Positions 1-10,155 of a DNA stretch of 64,000 nucleotides are shown here, piece by piece. Source of the DNA: Chaetoceros tenuissimus (Eukaryota; Bacillariophyta; Thalassiosirophyceae; Chaetocerotales; Chaetocerotaceae); the NCBI GenBank assembly GCA_021927905.1, contig BLLK01000062.1:1798001-1862000 (forward strand), written 5' to 3'. The notes beneath the pieces were generated by a model. The model made no database searches. It saw only the letters and a program-made list of their open reading frames with translations, and was not told the origin of the DNA. Both the position numbers and the translations under genes were made by a program. How positions within the stretch are numbered: the first letter of the stretch is position 1; every line of letters begins with the position of its first letter.

Positions 1-448
1 CTTCGACGTCATTTTTAAGTTCATCTGGTACTTCACTCATACTTTGAAATTTAACATCCTTCACTTTTAACGAACAAATTTCATACTCAACTCCAGGGTA
101 AATTCCACGATTTGCAAGAACTTGTCTCATCTCCAAGTTGCCACAGAGAGGTACCACTACATCTTCCACCTTCATTGTCTTTGCAACATTTTTAGCTTTA
201 GTACCAAAGCCTTCCGACGAAGCCTGCGAAAACTTTTCACGAAATGATAGCATTCCATCAAAAACACTCGGTTTAGAGTCTATTGACATTTGCAAATGAT
301 TAAATCTTCTTCTATTCGTTGCATGTTGAGGTATTCTTTTCAAGTAGAAGCTATTTTTGTTTCCATGAGAGAAACTTTCAATTGATGACGCCATCAACAG
401 AATACAAAATGATACAAGCTCAAAGCTTTTGTAGTTTTGACAACCCAT
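1..448 (-). CDS. Secreted or plastid-targeted protein of unknown function, 3' end missing
   Basis: The reading frame opens at the ATG ending at 448 and runs off the left edge, giving about 149 residues without a stop. Residues 1-25 are a plausible signal peptide: a short polar start, a hydrophobic core (FELVSFCILLMASS), then a Phe-containing cleavage region near IESF. That fits either the secretory route or bipartite plastid import. The mature part is basic and then holds a segment beginning VVPLCGNLEMRQVLANRGIY. I do not recognise the family. It is transcribed away from the next gene, with about 480 bp between the two starts. The frame is well supported by length and signal peptide; the function is unknown. 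Confidence 0.6.
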   Translation of the reverse strand, partial: MGCQNYKSFELVSFCILLMASSIESFSHGNKNSFYLKRIPQHATNRRRFNHLQMSIDSKPSVFDGMLSFREKFSQASSEGFGTKAKNVAKTMKVEDVVVPLCGNLEMRQVLANRGIYPGVEYEICSLKVKDVKFQSMSEVPDELKNDVE

Positions 449-930
449 GCTGAATGTAAATCTATCACTACAACGAAATGCTTTGAACTAATCACAATGC
501 AGGCATAAAGGTTGTCTGCTTATCAGTTTTCAGACCATACAATGAAATATACAGCATTCTACCTTAAGAGTAGACAGTAGACAACATTCAATAGTACACA
601 TACTACCCTCGTAAAACACACATTCATCAAAGCATCATCACAGCATCATCACTCATTATTTCAGTACGTGGCAAAATCTTCTTACATTAATAGGTTATTT
701 TACCAAAAAAGAACAAAGAAGAGCATGTTCGAAGGCTGCTGTCGTACCTCCACAATGACTGTGTATGAGTATGACTCAACACTCAATCAACACTTTTTCT
801 TGCAATACAGAGTAATTTTAAAGATAATGATGCCATCACAAAAGATACATTTGTTTCTAGATTAAGCGAATATATTCAAAGGCACAGTCCTGTAAAAAAG
901 TATCGGAAGTTGAAGATTTGCAACTCAAAC
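449..930. promoter_or_regulatory. Divergent intergenic region
   Basis: This lies between two genes transcribed in opposite directions and should hold both promoters and 5' UTRs. It has short low-complexity runs (for example cagcatcatcacagcatcatcactcatt) but no motif I can name. The 65-codon open frame inside it has no recognisable product. Confidence 0.4.
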
Positions 931-1676
931 ATGAAGCACAAAACAAGATTGAAACTTTTCACAGCTTTTCAATTGATTTCATCTTGTTATGCATTCTCTA
1001 CACAATCCAGCAATGATTCTCGGACAAATACACCTATTGGCACATCTCATTCATATATAAGCACATATTCTACCGGTTCAACTGCTTTGCAAATGGATTT
1101 CAGAAGTTTGTTCAATAATCCATTTGACAATAACGATGACGAGGAAAAGAAGAATGAAGAAAAGTACTTTGAAGATGAGGACGACTCAGACGATGGAGAT
1201 TATCTTGGATGTACCAATATATTCAAAATAAAAGGTATGTCTTTACTATGATGTAATATCTTGAACTGGACAGCTTCATGAAAGTTTTCTTACGAAATTT
1301 TCGTTCTGTAGCAAAATCACTTAAAGTTGGTGGATGTCGTTTATACCTTTCCTTATTTCTGATTGGGGAGGTGAATAATCCAGAACGAAATACTTGGAAG
1401 ATGGATCAGAATGAAGAAGGAGGCATAGATTTATACTACAATGATTCAACAGGTGCCATGATTATCACATTCGACGATGAAGAAATTGCTGTGAATAGAA
1501 TGGGTTCAGCACCATCTATGAATTATTTAATGCACGAGACAGGAGTTATCAACGGTATGCTAGATCAGCTTGATGAAATCGCATTTGATACAAGTATCGA
1601 CGAGAAAGATAGATTAATCTTGTTGACGAAAGGTGACGAAATCGATGTTGTTAGGGAGTCACTATCTTTCAACTAG
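931..1676 (+). CDS. Small plastid-type protein, paralogue A of a locally duplicated family
   Basis: Two exons, 931-1234 and 1312-1676, are joined by a 77-bp GT-AG intron (gtatgt...ctgtag, phase 1), giving 222 aa. I start at the internal ATG because it begins a clear signal peptide (LKLFTAFQLISSCYAFS) with an AF site typical of diatom plastid presequences. An acidic, low-complexity stretch (about residues 75-95) precedes the conserved domain, which starts KVGGCRLYLSLFLIGE. The splice is supported by gap-free alignment with the paralogue at 3480-4094 across the junction: FKIKAKSLKVGGCR here against FEIPCQNVKLGGCR there. Family function is unknown. A second AG at 1272-1273 would give an immediate stop, so the later acceptor is used. 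Confidence 0.7.
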
Positions 1677-1771
1677 ATTATGAACTACATTTCCAATTTT
1701 GTAATTTATCTGAATCTTTACTTTACAATACAATCCACATTTTATTCTATTTAATTTTACTGCATCTCTAT

Positions 1772-3052
1772 TTATGTAGATTCTTCACTTTGATCTTCTG
1801 CAGATGCTGCTTCTGGCGGCTTTGGCGCTAAAAGTGCACCTTGAACAAGAATTCCAATTGAAAATGTAGTCGATATAATGTTTACAAGAAGCAACAATAT
1901 GTTTCCATCGTAGGAGCTAGTTTCCTTCATTTGCTGTACAAAATCGAGAACTCCAAAAATTCCCATAGCTCCAGTCGCAAGTAATAGACCAGATGTAGCG
2001 AATAGTAAGTTGTTCGTTGAAACTCCAGTAAGTGCAAGCACTTTCTGCACTTGAGATACCACTGCTGGTTGGAACAAAACTTCTCTCAAATCATCTAATT
2101 GCGGATTCACTAGACTCTTTGTTTTTGGAGCTCTCAAAAATGGTGTTGGGAATGCTGAATATCTACTCTCTGGAAACTCTTCAGCCATGACATCTGGTAT
2201 AGGAGCACGAAATCCATTTCTTGCATCTATATTGATCAATGTGTTGATTGCTTTCTCTGTAATAATATAAGCAGTTGTCCCAAGTGCTGATGACTGCCCT
2301 GTACTCAATCTAACAATATTTTTATTATCTGTTTTCGAAACTTGCAAGTTTGGAACATATGGAATATAACTAAGGTGGACCATGTCTACACTGTCATATG
2401 AGGAAATACAGTCTGCAATAGACTTGAGTGTATTTTCATTCAAGTTGCCAGTAGTGTCAATATTATCTTCCAATACCAATACGCATTTCGTCCTTGATTT
2501 TTCATCTCTAGAGTTTTCCATTTTCATAGTATCCTTAGACTCGTTTGATTTGGAAAAAACTGAGAACAAGGATCCAAACCAATCTTCTGTCGTATCACTT
2601 GCACTCAAACTTGATGATTGAATGTCGCGCATAGCATCTTGCAAGACCGAAATATGACTTGTGTAACAACCTCTGATTCTATCTTCATCATCAGTCTCAA
2701 ATTCCTTTACTTGCACACGGTCTTCAAGCCCAGCATCTGCAAGAATTCCAAGTGCATTATTCAGACGAGTGGAAGATGGATCTGCATTTGGACAAGTGAT
2801 GAGGTATACCTGATCCACGAAATCCCAGCCATTTGGTTCAGATGACTCCTGTTTTTCTGTCTCACCAATTTCAATAACATGTTTCTTATTCATGGATTTC
2901 AGCTGAACCTCTGAAGTTATGTCTACTTCATCCAAAACAGCAGATGCGAGACTTCCTTTTTTGAGTGTTCTTCTAGAGTTAATACGACTTTGCACCGAGA
3001 AACCATCTACAGCCAGAAATAAACTGAGAGTTATAGCTGCCTTGAACATCAT
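1772..3052 (-). CDS. GT25-like glycosyltransferase with C-terminal membrane segments, probably plastid or secretory
   Basis: A single exon of 426 aa. It begins with a signal peptide and GF|SV cleavage-like site (LFLAVDGFSVQS). Residues about 80-290 resemble the glycosyltransferase 25 / LOS-type fold: an N-terminal VYLITCPNAD strand, the GCYTSHISVLQDAM element matching the family GCxxSH motif, and VLVLEDNID where the family has its metal-binding EDD. The third acidic residue is Asn here. Residues about 335-410 carry two hydrophobic segments, so the enzyme is likely membrane-bound. It sits, reversed, between two paralogous small genes. Known GT25 enzymes add galactose or glucose to glycans; the substrate here cannot be inferred. 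A catalytically weak relative is possible. Confidence 0.6.
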   Translation of the reverse strand: MMFKAAITLSLFLAVDGFSVQSRINSRRTLKKGSLASAVLDEVDITSEVQLKSMNKKHVIEIGETEKQESSEPNGWDFVDQVYLITCPNADPSSTRLNNALGILADAGLEDRVQVKEFETDDEDRIRGCYTSHISVLQDAMRDIQSSSLSASDTTEDWFGSLFSVFSKSNESKDTMKMENSRDEKSRTKCVLVLEDNIDTTGNLNENTLKSIADCISSYDSVDMVHLSYIPYVPNLQVSKTDNKNIVRLSTGQSSALGTTAYIITEKAINTLINIDARNGFRAPIPDVMAEEFPESRYSAFPTPFLRAPKTKSLVNPQLDDLREVLFQPAVVSQVQKVLALTGVSTNNLLFATSGLLLATGAMGIFGVLDFVQQMKETSSYDGNILLLLVNIISTTFSIGILVQGALLAPKPPEAASAEDQSEEST

Positions 3053-3479
3053 TTTTATTTAAACTTTCAAATCGTATGGAGCTAAGGATTAAAATACAAA
3101 CAATAAAATCAAAGAAATAGATTCAAAGAAAAACTATGTTGATGAAGTTGAGACTTTTAAGAAAATGTGAGAGGTGCACCGGCATCATCCATCATCAAGT
3201 TGGATTTGTTCAACCCTACATGAAAGGGATACAATAACTCTTGCTCTTTTCTTCTCTTTTGTATATTTTATTCTGACCATCCAATGCTGACACTGTGTGC
3301 TGACATGACTGAGCCATGTCTGACTACTTCATCTTTCGGATATGTTTTGTTTCATAGAAAATTTACTCTACTTTGTATTATTGCATAATACGTACTACGT
3401 TGGCACTGTAATCAAATACTCAATTCGCACCGAAGTACACTATAAAAAACACAAGGTCTTCACTTCTTCAGTTGTAAAA

Positions 3480-4094
3480 ATGATGTCCCTACATAGAAAA
3501 ACATTCTTGGTTAGCATTTTGGCGCTTTTCCTTCACAGCACTTCTGTCGCAGCATTTTCTGTGGGCAAAACAGCTCAAAGTGGTTTGACCGCATTTTCGC
3601 AGTCACAAATTGAAAAGAAATCTACCACTTCTTTAAATCTTTTCGGGGGATTATTTGGAAAGAAAGAGGAGGAAAGAGATCCGTCAGTTCCAATCAGAGT
3701 TTTCGAAATACCATGTCAAAACGTCAAGTTGGGTGGATGCAGATTTGCACTTGGTCTCTTTTTAATAGGACAACAAGGAACGCCTACAAAAGGTACATGG
3801 CTGGCGAATCAGGCAAATGATGGAGTTCTAGATATGTTTCACAATGATAACACAGCCATGTTTTCGGTGGTCATGACTGAGAAATCAATTGCTGTAGATC
3901 GATATGGATTAGAACCATCGCTTCAATACCAACTTCAAGAGTCGTTGGTTTTGCACAGCCTTTTGGATGAAATTCAGAGCCTTGCTCTAGAGGGTGACGA
4001 GGTAGAAGCTGAGAATAGATTGATTGTGTTTTCAGATCCTGAAAATGCAGTTTCCAATGCCAGAGATTCATTGCCAGCTAGAGCTGAGAAATAA
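3480..4094 (+). CDS. Small plastid-type protein, paralogue B
   Basis: 204 aa and intronless. The frame is open upstream to 3342, but I start at the double Met at 3480 because it directly begins a strong signal peptide ending STSVAAF|SVGK, a textbook diatom plastid site. The conserved part starts about residue 80 (KLGGCRFALGLFLIGQQG) and continues with GTWLANQANDGVLDMFHN to a dilysine-like end (AEK). It aligns along its whole mature length with paralogue A at 931-1676 and lacks that copy's intron and acidic spacer. No catalytic motif is visible. A structural or assembly role in the plastid is only a guess. Confidence 0.75.
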   Translation: MMSLHRKTFLVSILALFLHSTSVAAFSVGKTAQSGLTAFSQSQIEKKSTTSLNLFGGLFGKKEEERDPSVPIRVFEIPCQNVKLGGCRFALGLFLIGQQGTPTKGTWLANQANDGVLDMFHNDNTAMFSVVMTEKSIAVDRYGLEPSLQYQLQESLVLHSLLDEIQSLALEGDEVEAENRLIVFSDPENAVSNARDSLPARAEK

Positions 4095-4447
4095 ATAGTA
4101 AATACCCACCATCACGATTCACTTCTTTCTAGCAAAAGATAAGACTTTGTGGAAGCTATAAAAGATGCGATGTGAAGTTGAGATTTGGCAATAGTACAAT
4201 ATCAAACATAGAATCAAGCACATGATTTTCATATAAAATCGACTTTAATTATCTTGATTTAGTTCTATCATATTTAGTACATTAGCAGCTCTACAAAGTG
4301 CTCCTTCTTATAAAAATCTTTTCACTCTTAGAATGAAAAGGTAGTGATGTTTATAAGCAAAGGTTTCTTTCATCTTTCTATAAGATGAACAAATCCCATT
4401 CCCAATTTCTTAACCGACCATTTCCAACAATTTATTTTGTTCATTAT
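4095..4447. other. Convergent intergenic region
   Basis: A/T-rich 3' flank shared by two converging genes. No open frame with a recognisable product and no repeat was seen. Confidence 0.4.
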
Positions 4448-4870
4448 TTAGAACTGATCTGGGTCTGGCAAGTTAGTCAAAATTCCAGCTGCTACAGCAG
4501 CAAAAGCAGCTAATCCTCCCACAGCTACAAGAGTAGATGAAGCCTGTTCTTCAGAACTCTTGCTATCAACCTCCATCTTAGGCTCAATAGCCCATACGTT
4601 AGACTTTCCGTCTTGATCCAAGGATACTCCACGCTCAACAGTTGATGAGGTAGAAGCTGGTGCAGGCGCAGACTCTACAACATCTTCTTCGCTCATTCTC
4701 AATGCAATTCTTGATCTTGGCATGTTTGATACTATTGTGAAAGAAAGGTGTCAAGTGAGCGAAGATGTGAGAAAGGAAAATATTTCTATCCTATTTTACA
4801 TACCAGAGAAAGCATCTGCAGCGAGTGCACTAGCAGCAATCAATCCAGCAATCTTCATAATACGAGCCAT
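4448..4870 (-). CDS. Small plastid membrane protein with bipartite presequence
   Basis: Two exons on the minus strand, 4804-4870 and 4448-4731, joined by a 72-bp intron (gtatgt...aatag, phase 1), encode 116 aa. The first exon is almost exactly the signal peptide (MARIMKIAGLIAASALAADAF) and the junction falls just after the DAF|SV site. The mature protein is acidic and Ala/Pro/Ser-rich, then has one transmembrane helix (LVAVGGLAAFAAVAAGIL) and a short tail ending LPDPDQF. Size, single helix and targeting suggest a small thylakoid or plastid-envelope protein, but I do not recognise the family. Confidence 0.7.
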
Positions 4871-5294
4871 TTTAATGTTATATTGTATGTTATGATATCG
4901 GTGTATGGAAACTAAACACAATAGATCAACTGATCTTTGATAAAAAGAGGAAAGAGTCAGAAAAAAACGTGGGCTACCAACAGTCTCATCATCAGTACCA
5001 CGTCCATCCAATCCTGAAACGTTAAACCGTTAATTTTTGACCAGCAATCGGACATGTTTAGACTGCTATAAAATGGAATAATTACCTTTTGAAGAACAAG
5101 TTTTAGAAATAGCAAGAGTTTGTACAGCAAAATATCTTGAAAACGTATGTACCCCGTAGTGGGTGTCCTCTCTCTATTGATTTCCAGCCACTACGAGAAG
5201 CGTGGTACAAGAAAAGCTATGCAAATCATTACTTTTACATTGCTTGCTCAAAGCATCTAGTTAGATTCTTATAATCCGCTATTGCATCGATATA
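4871..5294. promoter_or_regulatory. Divergent promoter region of two plastid-protein genes
   Basis: This separates the small plastid membrane protein from the one-helix LHC-like gene, so it should carry both promoters. It holds a two-part inverted repeat at 5149-5208, listed separately. Confidence 0.4.
5149..5208. repeat. Bipartite inverted repeat, possible hairpin
   Basis: The inner arms CGTAGTGG (5155-5162) and CCACTACG (5188-5195) are perfect 8-bp complements. The outer arms GTACC (5149-5153) and GGTAC (5204-5208) also pair. They could form a two-step stem in DNA or RNA about 90 bp upstream of the LHC-like start codon. It may be a factor-binding site, a structured 5' UTR or a small RNA; it does not match a tRNA or an snRNA that I know. 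Confidence 0.4.
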
Positions 5295-5789
5295 ATGAAA
5301 GTAATCTTCGCTATTGTGAGCCTTTTTGCTACTGCTCAAGCATTCGCACCTGCACTGAATGTCGCAAGGCCTGCATCCATCAGATTTTCAACTGAGGAAG
5401 ATATCGATGATGGTCCTCGTATGAATCCTGATAAGCCAGAGCTTCCAGAGATCAAGGGAGATTTCGATTGGGATGCTAAGTTTGGAGGGGATGATGACTG
5501 GATAGTAGACAATGTTCCAGGAAAAATGGTTGTAAATGAAATTGACTTGGCTGCACAAAATACAGCCTTGACTGGGCTTGAGGAGAAATACAGAAAGCAG
5601 AGACTTCAAGAGGAATACGATGCAGCAAGAATTTTGGGATGGACTGCACAAGCAGAGACTTTTAACGGTCGCTTTGCAATGTTTTTCCTTTCTGTTGGTT
5701 TGTTGACAGAGTATTGGACTGGAGTATCTATTCCTGGCCAGATTGAGGAAATGTTGCGTGTTGGAGGATTCATCGGGCCAGATTACTAG
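5295..5789 (+). CDS. One-helix LHC-like (HLIP/OHP-type) chlorophyll-binding protein
   Basis: 164 aa, intronless. The start gives a classic bipartite presequence: signal peptide then AQAF|APALN. The mature N-terminus is acidic and soluble (about 80 residues, with a DWDAKFGGDDDW patch). Near the C-terminus is a single chlorophyll-binding helix with the family signature, E-x-x-N-G-R-x-A-M followed by the glycine and glutamate of G-L-L-T-E-Y-W-T-G (residues about 120-145). In this family the Glu/Asn/Arg residues bind chlorophyll and pair helices. Relatives act in the thylakoid in photoprotection or photosystem assembly. The long acidic lead before the helix is more than a minimal HLIP has. Whether it is light-induced cannot be told. 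Confidence 0.85.
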   Translation: MKVIFAIVSLFATAQAFAPALNVARPASIRFSTEEDIDDGPRMNPDKPELPEIKGDFDWDAKFGGDDDWIVDNVPGKMVVNEIDLAAQNTALTGLEEKYRKQRLQEEYDAARILGWTAQAETFNGRFAMFFLSVGLLTEYWTGVSIPGQIEEMLRVGGFIGPDY

Positions 5790-6653
5790 ATTCAGTGAAA
5801 TTAGGAGAGAAAGGACGACTCATAGAATGATGCACTCTTTTACTCTTCAGATACAACAAAAAATGTCGCATGAACATATCCTTGAATAACAACATGAACT
5901 ATACTAATCTACGACGAAATCAATTCAATTTGCAAAATTTTATATAAAAAGATAATTCCATACTTTTGTAACAAATTCTAGATATATCGCATTTTTATTT
6001 CGAATGAAACATATTCATGTTCAAAGGGTAAGAAGTACGAATATTACATCTGTGTAGAATCAGTGGGAACTCCTTGAACTATACATACAAAACGAAGTCT
6101 ACATTAAAATCGTAATAACACGTACATTCGAATATTTTAAGATTTCGATTATACGCACATGGAACATACTGATCATGTATATCTGTATGAATTGTATTAC
6201 GTATATGGTAGCATGTACTTACGAGTACCTCTCCATTTTCCATTCTCCATCACCTCCTCATTATTTCAGTTTTATTTAAAAAAAAGATCAATCCTCTTAG
6301 TGACTCAGTGGAGTTTTAGACCTGATTAGTAACTATTATAGTATATATAGCTTATGATAACATTGGATATTATTGTTTCTTTGCTTCCCTATTTTTCCTC
6401 TTTCACAACACCTGGAAGTATGTAAGTCGAAGAGCAAAGGAGAAGCATTTTGGCTGTCGACCACGAAAGAATTCTGAGATTATCAAGCAAACTACGTATT
6501 TCCCAATGTTCACAAAATTTTGGCTCAACTTTATCCGATACTGTTGAAACCAATTCACCATATCCTTTTGAAATTATTTTGCTGGAGAAAGAATCTATAG
6601 TGGGGTTTTTATCTGCATTAGTACCGTAATCTGAAAAGGGAAAAAAATCAAAA
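5790..6653. other. A/T-rich intergenic region
   Basis: The 3' flank of the LHC-like gene and the promoter of the ER Hsp70 gene. It has no supported coding region; the 102-codon frame on the minus strand crosses the start of the Hsp70 gene and has no recognisable features. No ER-stress element was confidently seen. Confidence 0.4.
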
Positions 6654-9535
6654 ATGAAGTTGTTCACATTGCTTCCATTTCTATTGCCTACCAGCATTGT
6701 GGCAAAAACAATTCTTGGAGTTGATCTTGGATCTCTCTACATGAAGGTTGCTCTTGTACAGAGAAACTCTCCACTTGAAATTGTAACAAATTTACACGCA
6801 AAGCGTAAGACCGAGCAGATGGTACTTTTTGACGCTGGAACCAGATTCTATGGGGCAGATGCAAACTCCCTAATTGGAAGAAAACCTCATTTGACTCCAC
6901 AGGCAATGAGTGTCTTGCTTGGAAGACATGCTGATCACCCATCTGTACAGGTATGTTTGATAATGTCTCTCTAATTTTATTCTTGCAAAAACTATGAGAG
7001 TTGCAAGAAAAAATGACCCTATGAATCTTGAACTCATTTTTCTTTCTCATTTTAGGTTCTTGCTGAACGTCACTTTCCAATTACCCCTTCATACAATGAA
7101 ACCCGTTCCGGAGTTTGTTTGACTGTAGACGGAAAGGAATTCACTCCTGAAGAACTTGTTGCAATGGTTCTTACACATGCTAGGGACATTACCAATGCGT
7201 TCGGAGTTCAGGGAGAAGTAAGAGATTGCGTTCTAACCGTGCCATCTTTTTATACCCAGCACGAACGCCGTGCTCTTCTTGATGCAGCATATCTTGCTAA
7301 CTTGAACGTCCTTGCTTTGATTGACGAGAATACTGCTGCAGGACTTCACTATGGAATTGATCGTATCGAGGATGAACCACAAAATATTATGTTTTACAAC
7401 ATGGGTGCATCTGCATTGCAAGTTTCTGTTATGCAGTTTTACTCTTATGATAGAAAGGAGAGTAAGTTTGCAAAGGCAAGAAAAGTTGGAGCATTCCAAG
7501 TCCTAGGAAAAGCATGGGACGCTTCCGTTGGAGGAATGGCATTTGATGCTCGCATCGTTGATTTCATGGCAGATGAGTTCAATGAGATCTGGAACAAAAA
7601 GAGAAATGATGGAGAGACTAAGGATGTAAGAAACTATCCAAGACCAATGGCAAAGTTGCGCATTCAGGCAAATAAGGTGAAGCATGTTCTCAGTGCGAAT
7701 AATGACGTTCCAATTTTTATTGATGCATTGTACGATGATACCAACTATCAATCTCACATGACCAGAGCAACTTTTGAGGAAATCTGTCACGATTTGTTGG
7801 AGAGAAGTACTGAACCAATCACCAAAGCATTGAAGGCGGCAAACTTGACTCTTAGCGATATCAACGGTGTAGAATTGATTGGAGGAGGAATGCGTGTTCC
7901 AAAGATCCAGGAAAGCATTCAACACACTCTAGGTGACAGCTTGGAACTTGGTTTGCACATCAATAGTGATGAGAGTATGGCACTAGGAGCAGCTTTCCAT
8001 GGGGCGAATGTCAGTACTGCTTTCAAGGTCAGACATGTCGGCATGACTGATATTAACCCATTTCCTATCACTGTATCTCTCTCTGAGTTGGATGGTGAAG
8101 CTAAGGAAGGAGAGGATGCATGGTCAAAGCATGCTACTATTTTTAAGGCAAACGGAAAGGTTGGAGTGAAGAAAACAATTGCTTTCACTCATTCTAAGGA
8201 CATTGACTGTTCTGTTGATTATGATGAAAGTGAATACATCCCTGAGGGAACTGAGTCATCCATTGAGAAGTATAGCGTTTCTGGCATTGCTGAATTCGCA
8301 AAGGAAATGGAAGAGAAGGGATTAGCTGCACCAAAGGTATCTCTGCAATTCGAATTGAGCACAAGTGGAATTGTAAAACTTGTCAAGGCTGAAGCAGCTG
8401 TTGAAGAGATTTACACCGTGACCGAAGAGGTTGAGGTTGATGATGAAGATGCAACCGAGGAAGAAGGAAAGGCAGAAGAAGCAACTGAAACTAAGGAAGA
8501 AACACCTGAAGCTGAAGATGCAGCATCGAAGGATGCAGAGTCCAGCGAGGAGAAGAAGGACGATACTGCTACTGCTGAAAAGGAAGAAGAAAAGCCAAAG
8601 AAGAAGACAATTTCTGTTGAGAAGGTTAGTTTTTCAAATACTTCATTTATTTGTCCAATTTTTTCTCTGAAAAAGTCTCACCAACATGTTTGTGTTTACA
8701 GGAAAAGAAGAAGGTTCACAAACGTAAAATGACTGTAAAATCTTATCATGTTGGATCAATTCGTCCTTATAGCGAAGAAATTATGGCAGAGTCCAAGGCA
8801 AAACTTGATGAACTCGCAAGAATTGATAAGGAGCGCATGATGCTTGAAGAAATTCGTAATACATACGAGAGTTACATTTACCTAATCAAGAATAAGCTTT
8901 CTGATTTCGAGGACGAAATTGCAGCAATCTCAACCGAAGAGCAGAGAGAAGCTCTTCTCAAATCTGCTTCAGAGGCTGAAGATTGGATGTATGACGAAGG
9001 ATATGATGCAGATCTTGAGACATACAAGACGAAGTATGAGGAGTTATCAGCTCCTGCTGAGAAGGTATTCTTCCGTATGACAGAAGTATCAGCTCGCGAA
9101 GAAGCTGTTCAGGAACTTTCCAAGAAGTTGGACAAGGTCGAGGCTTTGATGGAAAAATGGGTAACTTCAATGCCTCAAGTTACTGAAGAAGAGCGTGGAG
9201 AGGTCATTGCTAAGGTGAACGAAATCCGTGCTTGGATAACAGAAAAAACTGAAGCTCAAGCAGCTGCAGATCCATCGACAGATCCTGTTTTTACAAGTGC
9301 TGAGGTTCCTCTTCAAACTGTGGATCTTCAAAAAATTGTTGGAAAACTGAGCAAGAAACCAAAGCCAGCTCCAAAGAAGGAAGAAGAGAAGAAGAATGAA
9401 ACAGAAACCGAGTCTGAAGAGAAGAAGGAGGATTCTACCGAATCTTCAGATGACAAGAAAAGCGAGGACTCCGATGAAGCTAAGAAAGAAGAAGAAGAAT
9501 CGAAAGAAGAGGAAAAGGAAGGTGATGAACTTTAA
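6654..9535 (+). CDS. HYOU1: ER-lumenal Hsp70 of the HYOU1/Grp170/Lhs1 class
   Basis: Three exons, 6654-6950, 7056-8624 and 8702-9535, all phase 0, give 899 aa, close to the usual length of this class. A signal peptide (LFTLLPFLLPTSIVA) leads straight into the Hsp70 nucleotide-binding domain: ILGVDLGSLYMKVALV replaces the canonical GIDLGTTYS loop, and ALIDENTAAGLHYG and LIGGGMRVPKI follow. A long acidic Glu/Lys/Ala loop (residues about 545-620) precedes an alpha-helical C-terminal domain and a second acidic tail. Grp170 proteins are nucleotide-exchange factors for BiP and holdases. The protein ends in GDEL, a plausible variant ER-retention signal. Introns sit after the first NBD segment and in the acidic loop. 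Confidence 0.92.
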
Positions 9536-10155
9536 CTTGCAAAATCCAAAAAGGTAGGATGCTGTTCATAGATACCTCAAGCCTAGGATAATGACTAAAA
9601 AAAATATTGTATGCTATCATTAACTCATGCATTGACAAAGAAAAAAGTAACTCTCAGAAATGAGAGAAGAAACAACGTAGACCAGTTAGAAGACGGTTAT
9701 ACCATGACGTCATGAAAAAATACTTTTTCAATTAGAAAATGCGTTGAAGAAGGGTAATGTGTAATGTAATCCTTTTATTCTTTTATTCTTGTAATCCCCG
9801 ATGCAATGAATAATTAAAAAAAGAATTCTTTTCTAGCGTGATGTGATTTGAAATGTAATTACATTTCATTCTATCTTTAGAATCCAATCGTGATTGCATA
9901 TCATGCTCAATATCAACATGATGCAATGGATGTGGAACGACAGCTGTCGACTCTCGACCTCACGTTTCGACTGTCCTTCTTGGTCCAGATGGGAGATTTT
10001 CGTACTGCTGCAGTACACATATATACGTACGATCGCTCTTTGATGCAAAACGCACCAACAATCAACCGAGAGTCATGACTGCGAACTAAGAGTTTCGTTT
10101 CTATTTCTTACGATTACATTTGCATCACAAAATCAAAAGGTAATGCACAACTGTC
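9536..10155. promoter_or_regulatory. Intergenic region upstream of the bZIP gene
   Basis: It holds the 3' flank of the ER chaperone gene and the promoter of the bZIP gene. A perfect CRE palindrome lies at 9705-9712. There is a pyrimidine-rich microrepeat (two copies of cttttatt) near 9773-9790. The short open frames at 9866-10078 overlap each other on opposite strands and look spurious. Confidence 0.45.
9705..9712. promoter_or_regulatory. CRE-type bZIP site TGACGTCA
   Basis: A perfect 8-bp palindrome embedded in a 10-bp one (ATGACGTCAT). It is the consensus site of CREB/ATF-class bZIP dimers and lies about 450 bp upstream of the next gene, which itself encodes a bZIP factor. TGACGT cores are also known in CO2/cAMP-responsive diatom promoters. 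Function here is inferred from sequence and position only. Confidence 0.45.

Noticed and set aside
668-865. A 65-codon plus-strand open frame in the divergent region
   Set aside because: It uses a non-ATG start (the first codon is GTG), has no signal or motif, and lies where two promoters are expected.
3342-3479. An upstream extension of paralogue B
   Set aside because: It would bury the signal peptide inside the protein; the Met at 3480 gives a proper presequence.
9866-10078. Two short overlapping open frames upstream of the bZIP start
   Set aside because: They lie on opposite strands of the same sequence and neither has a motif; an upstream ORF role cannot be shown.
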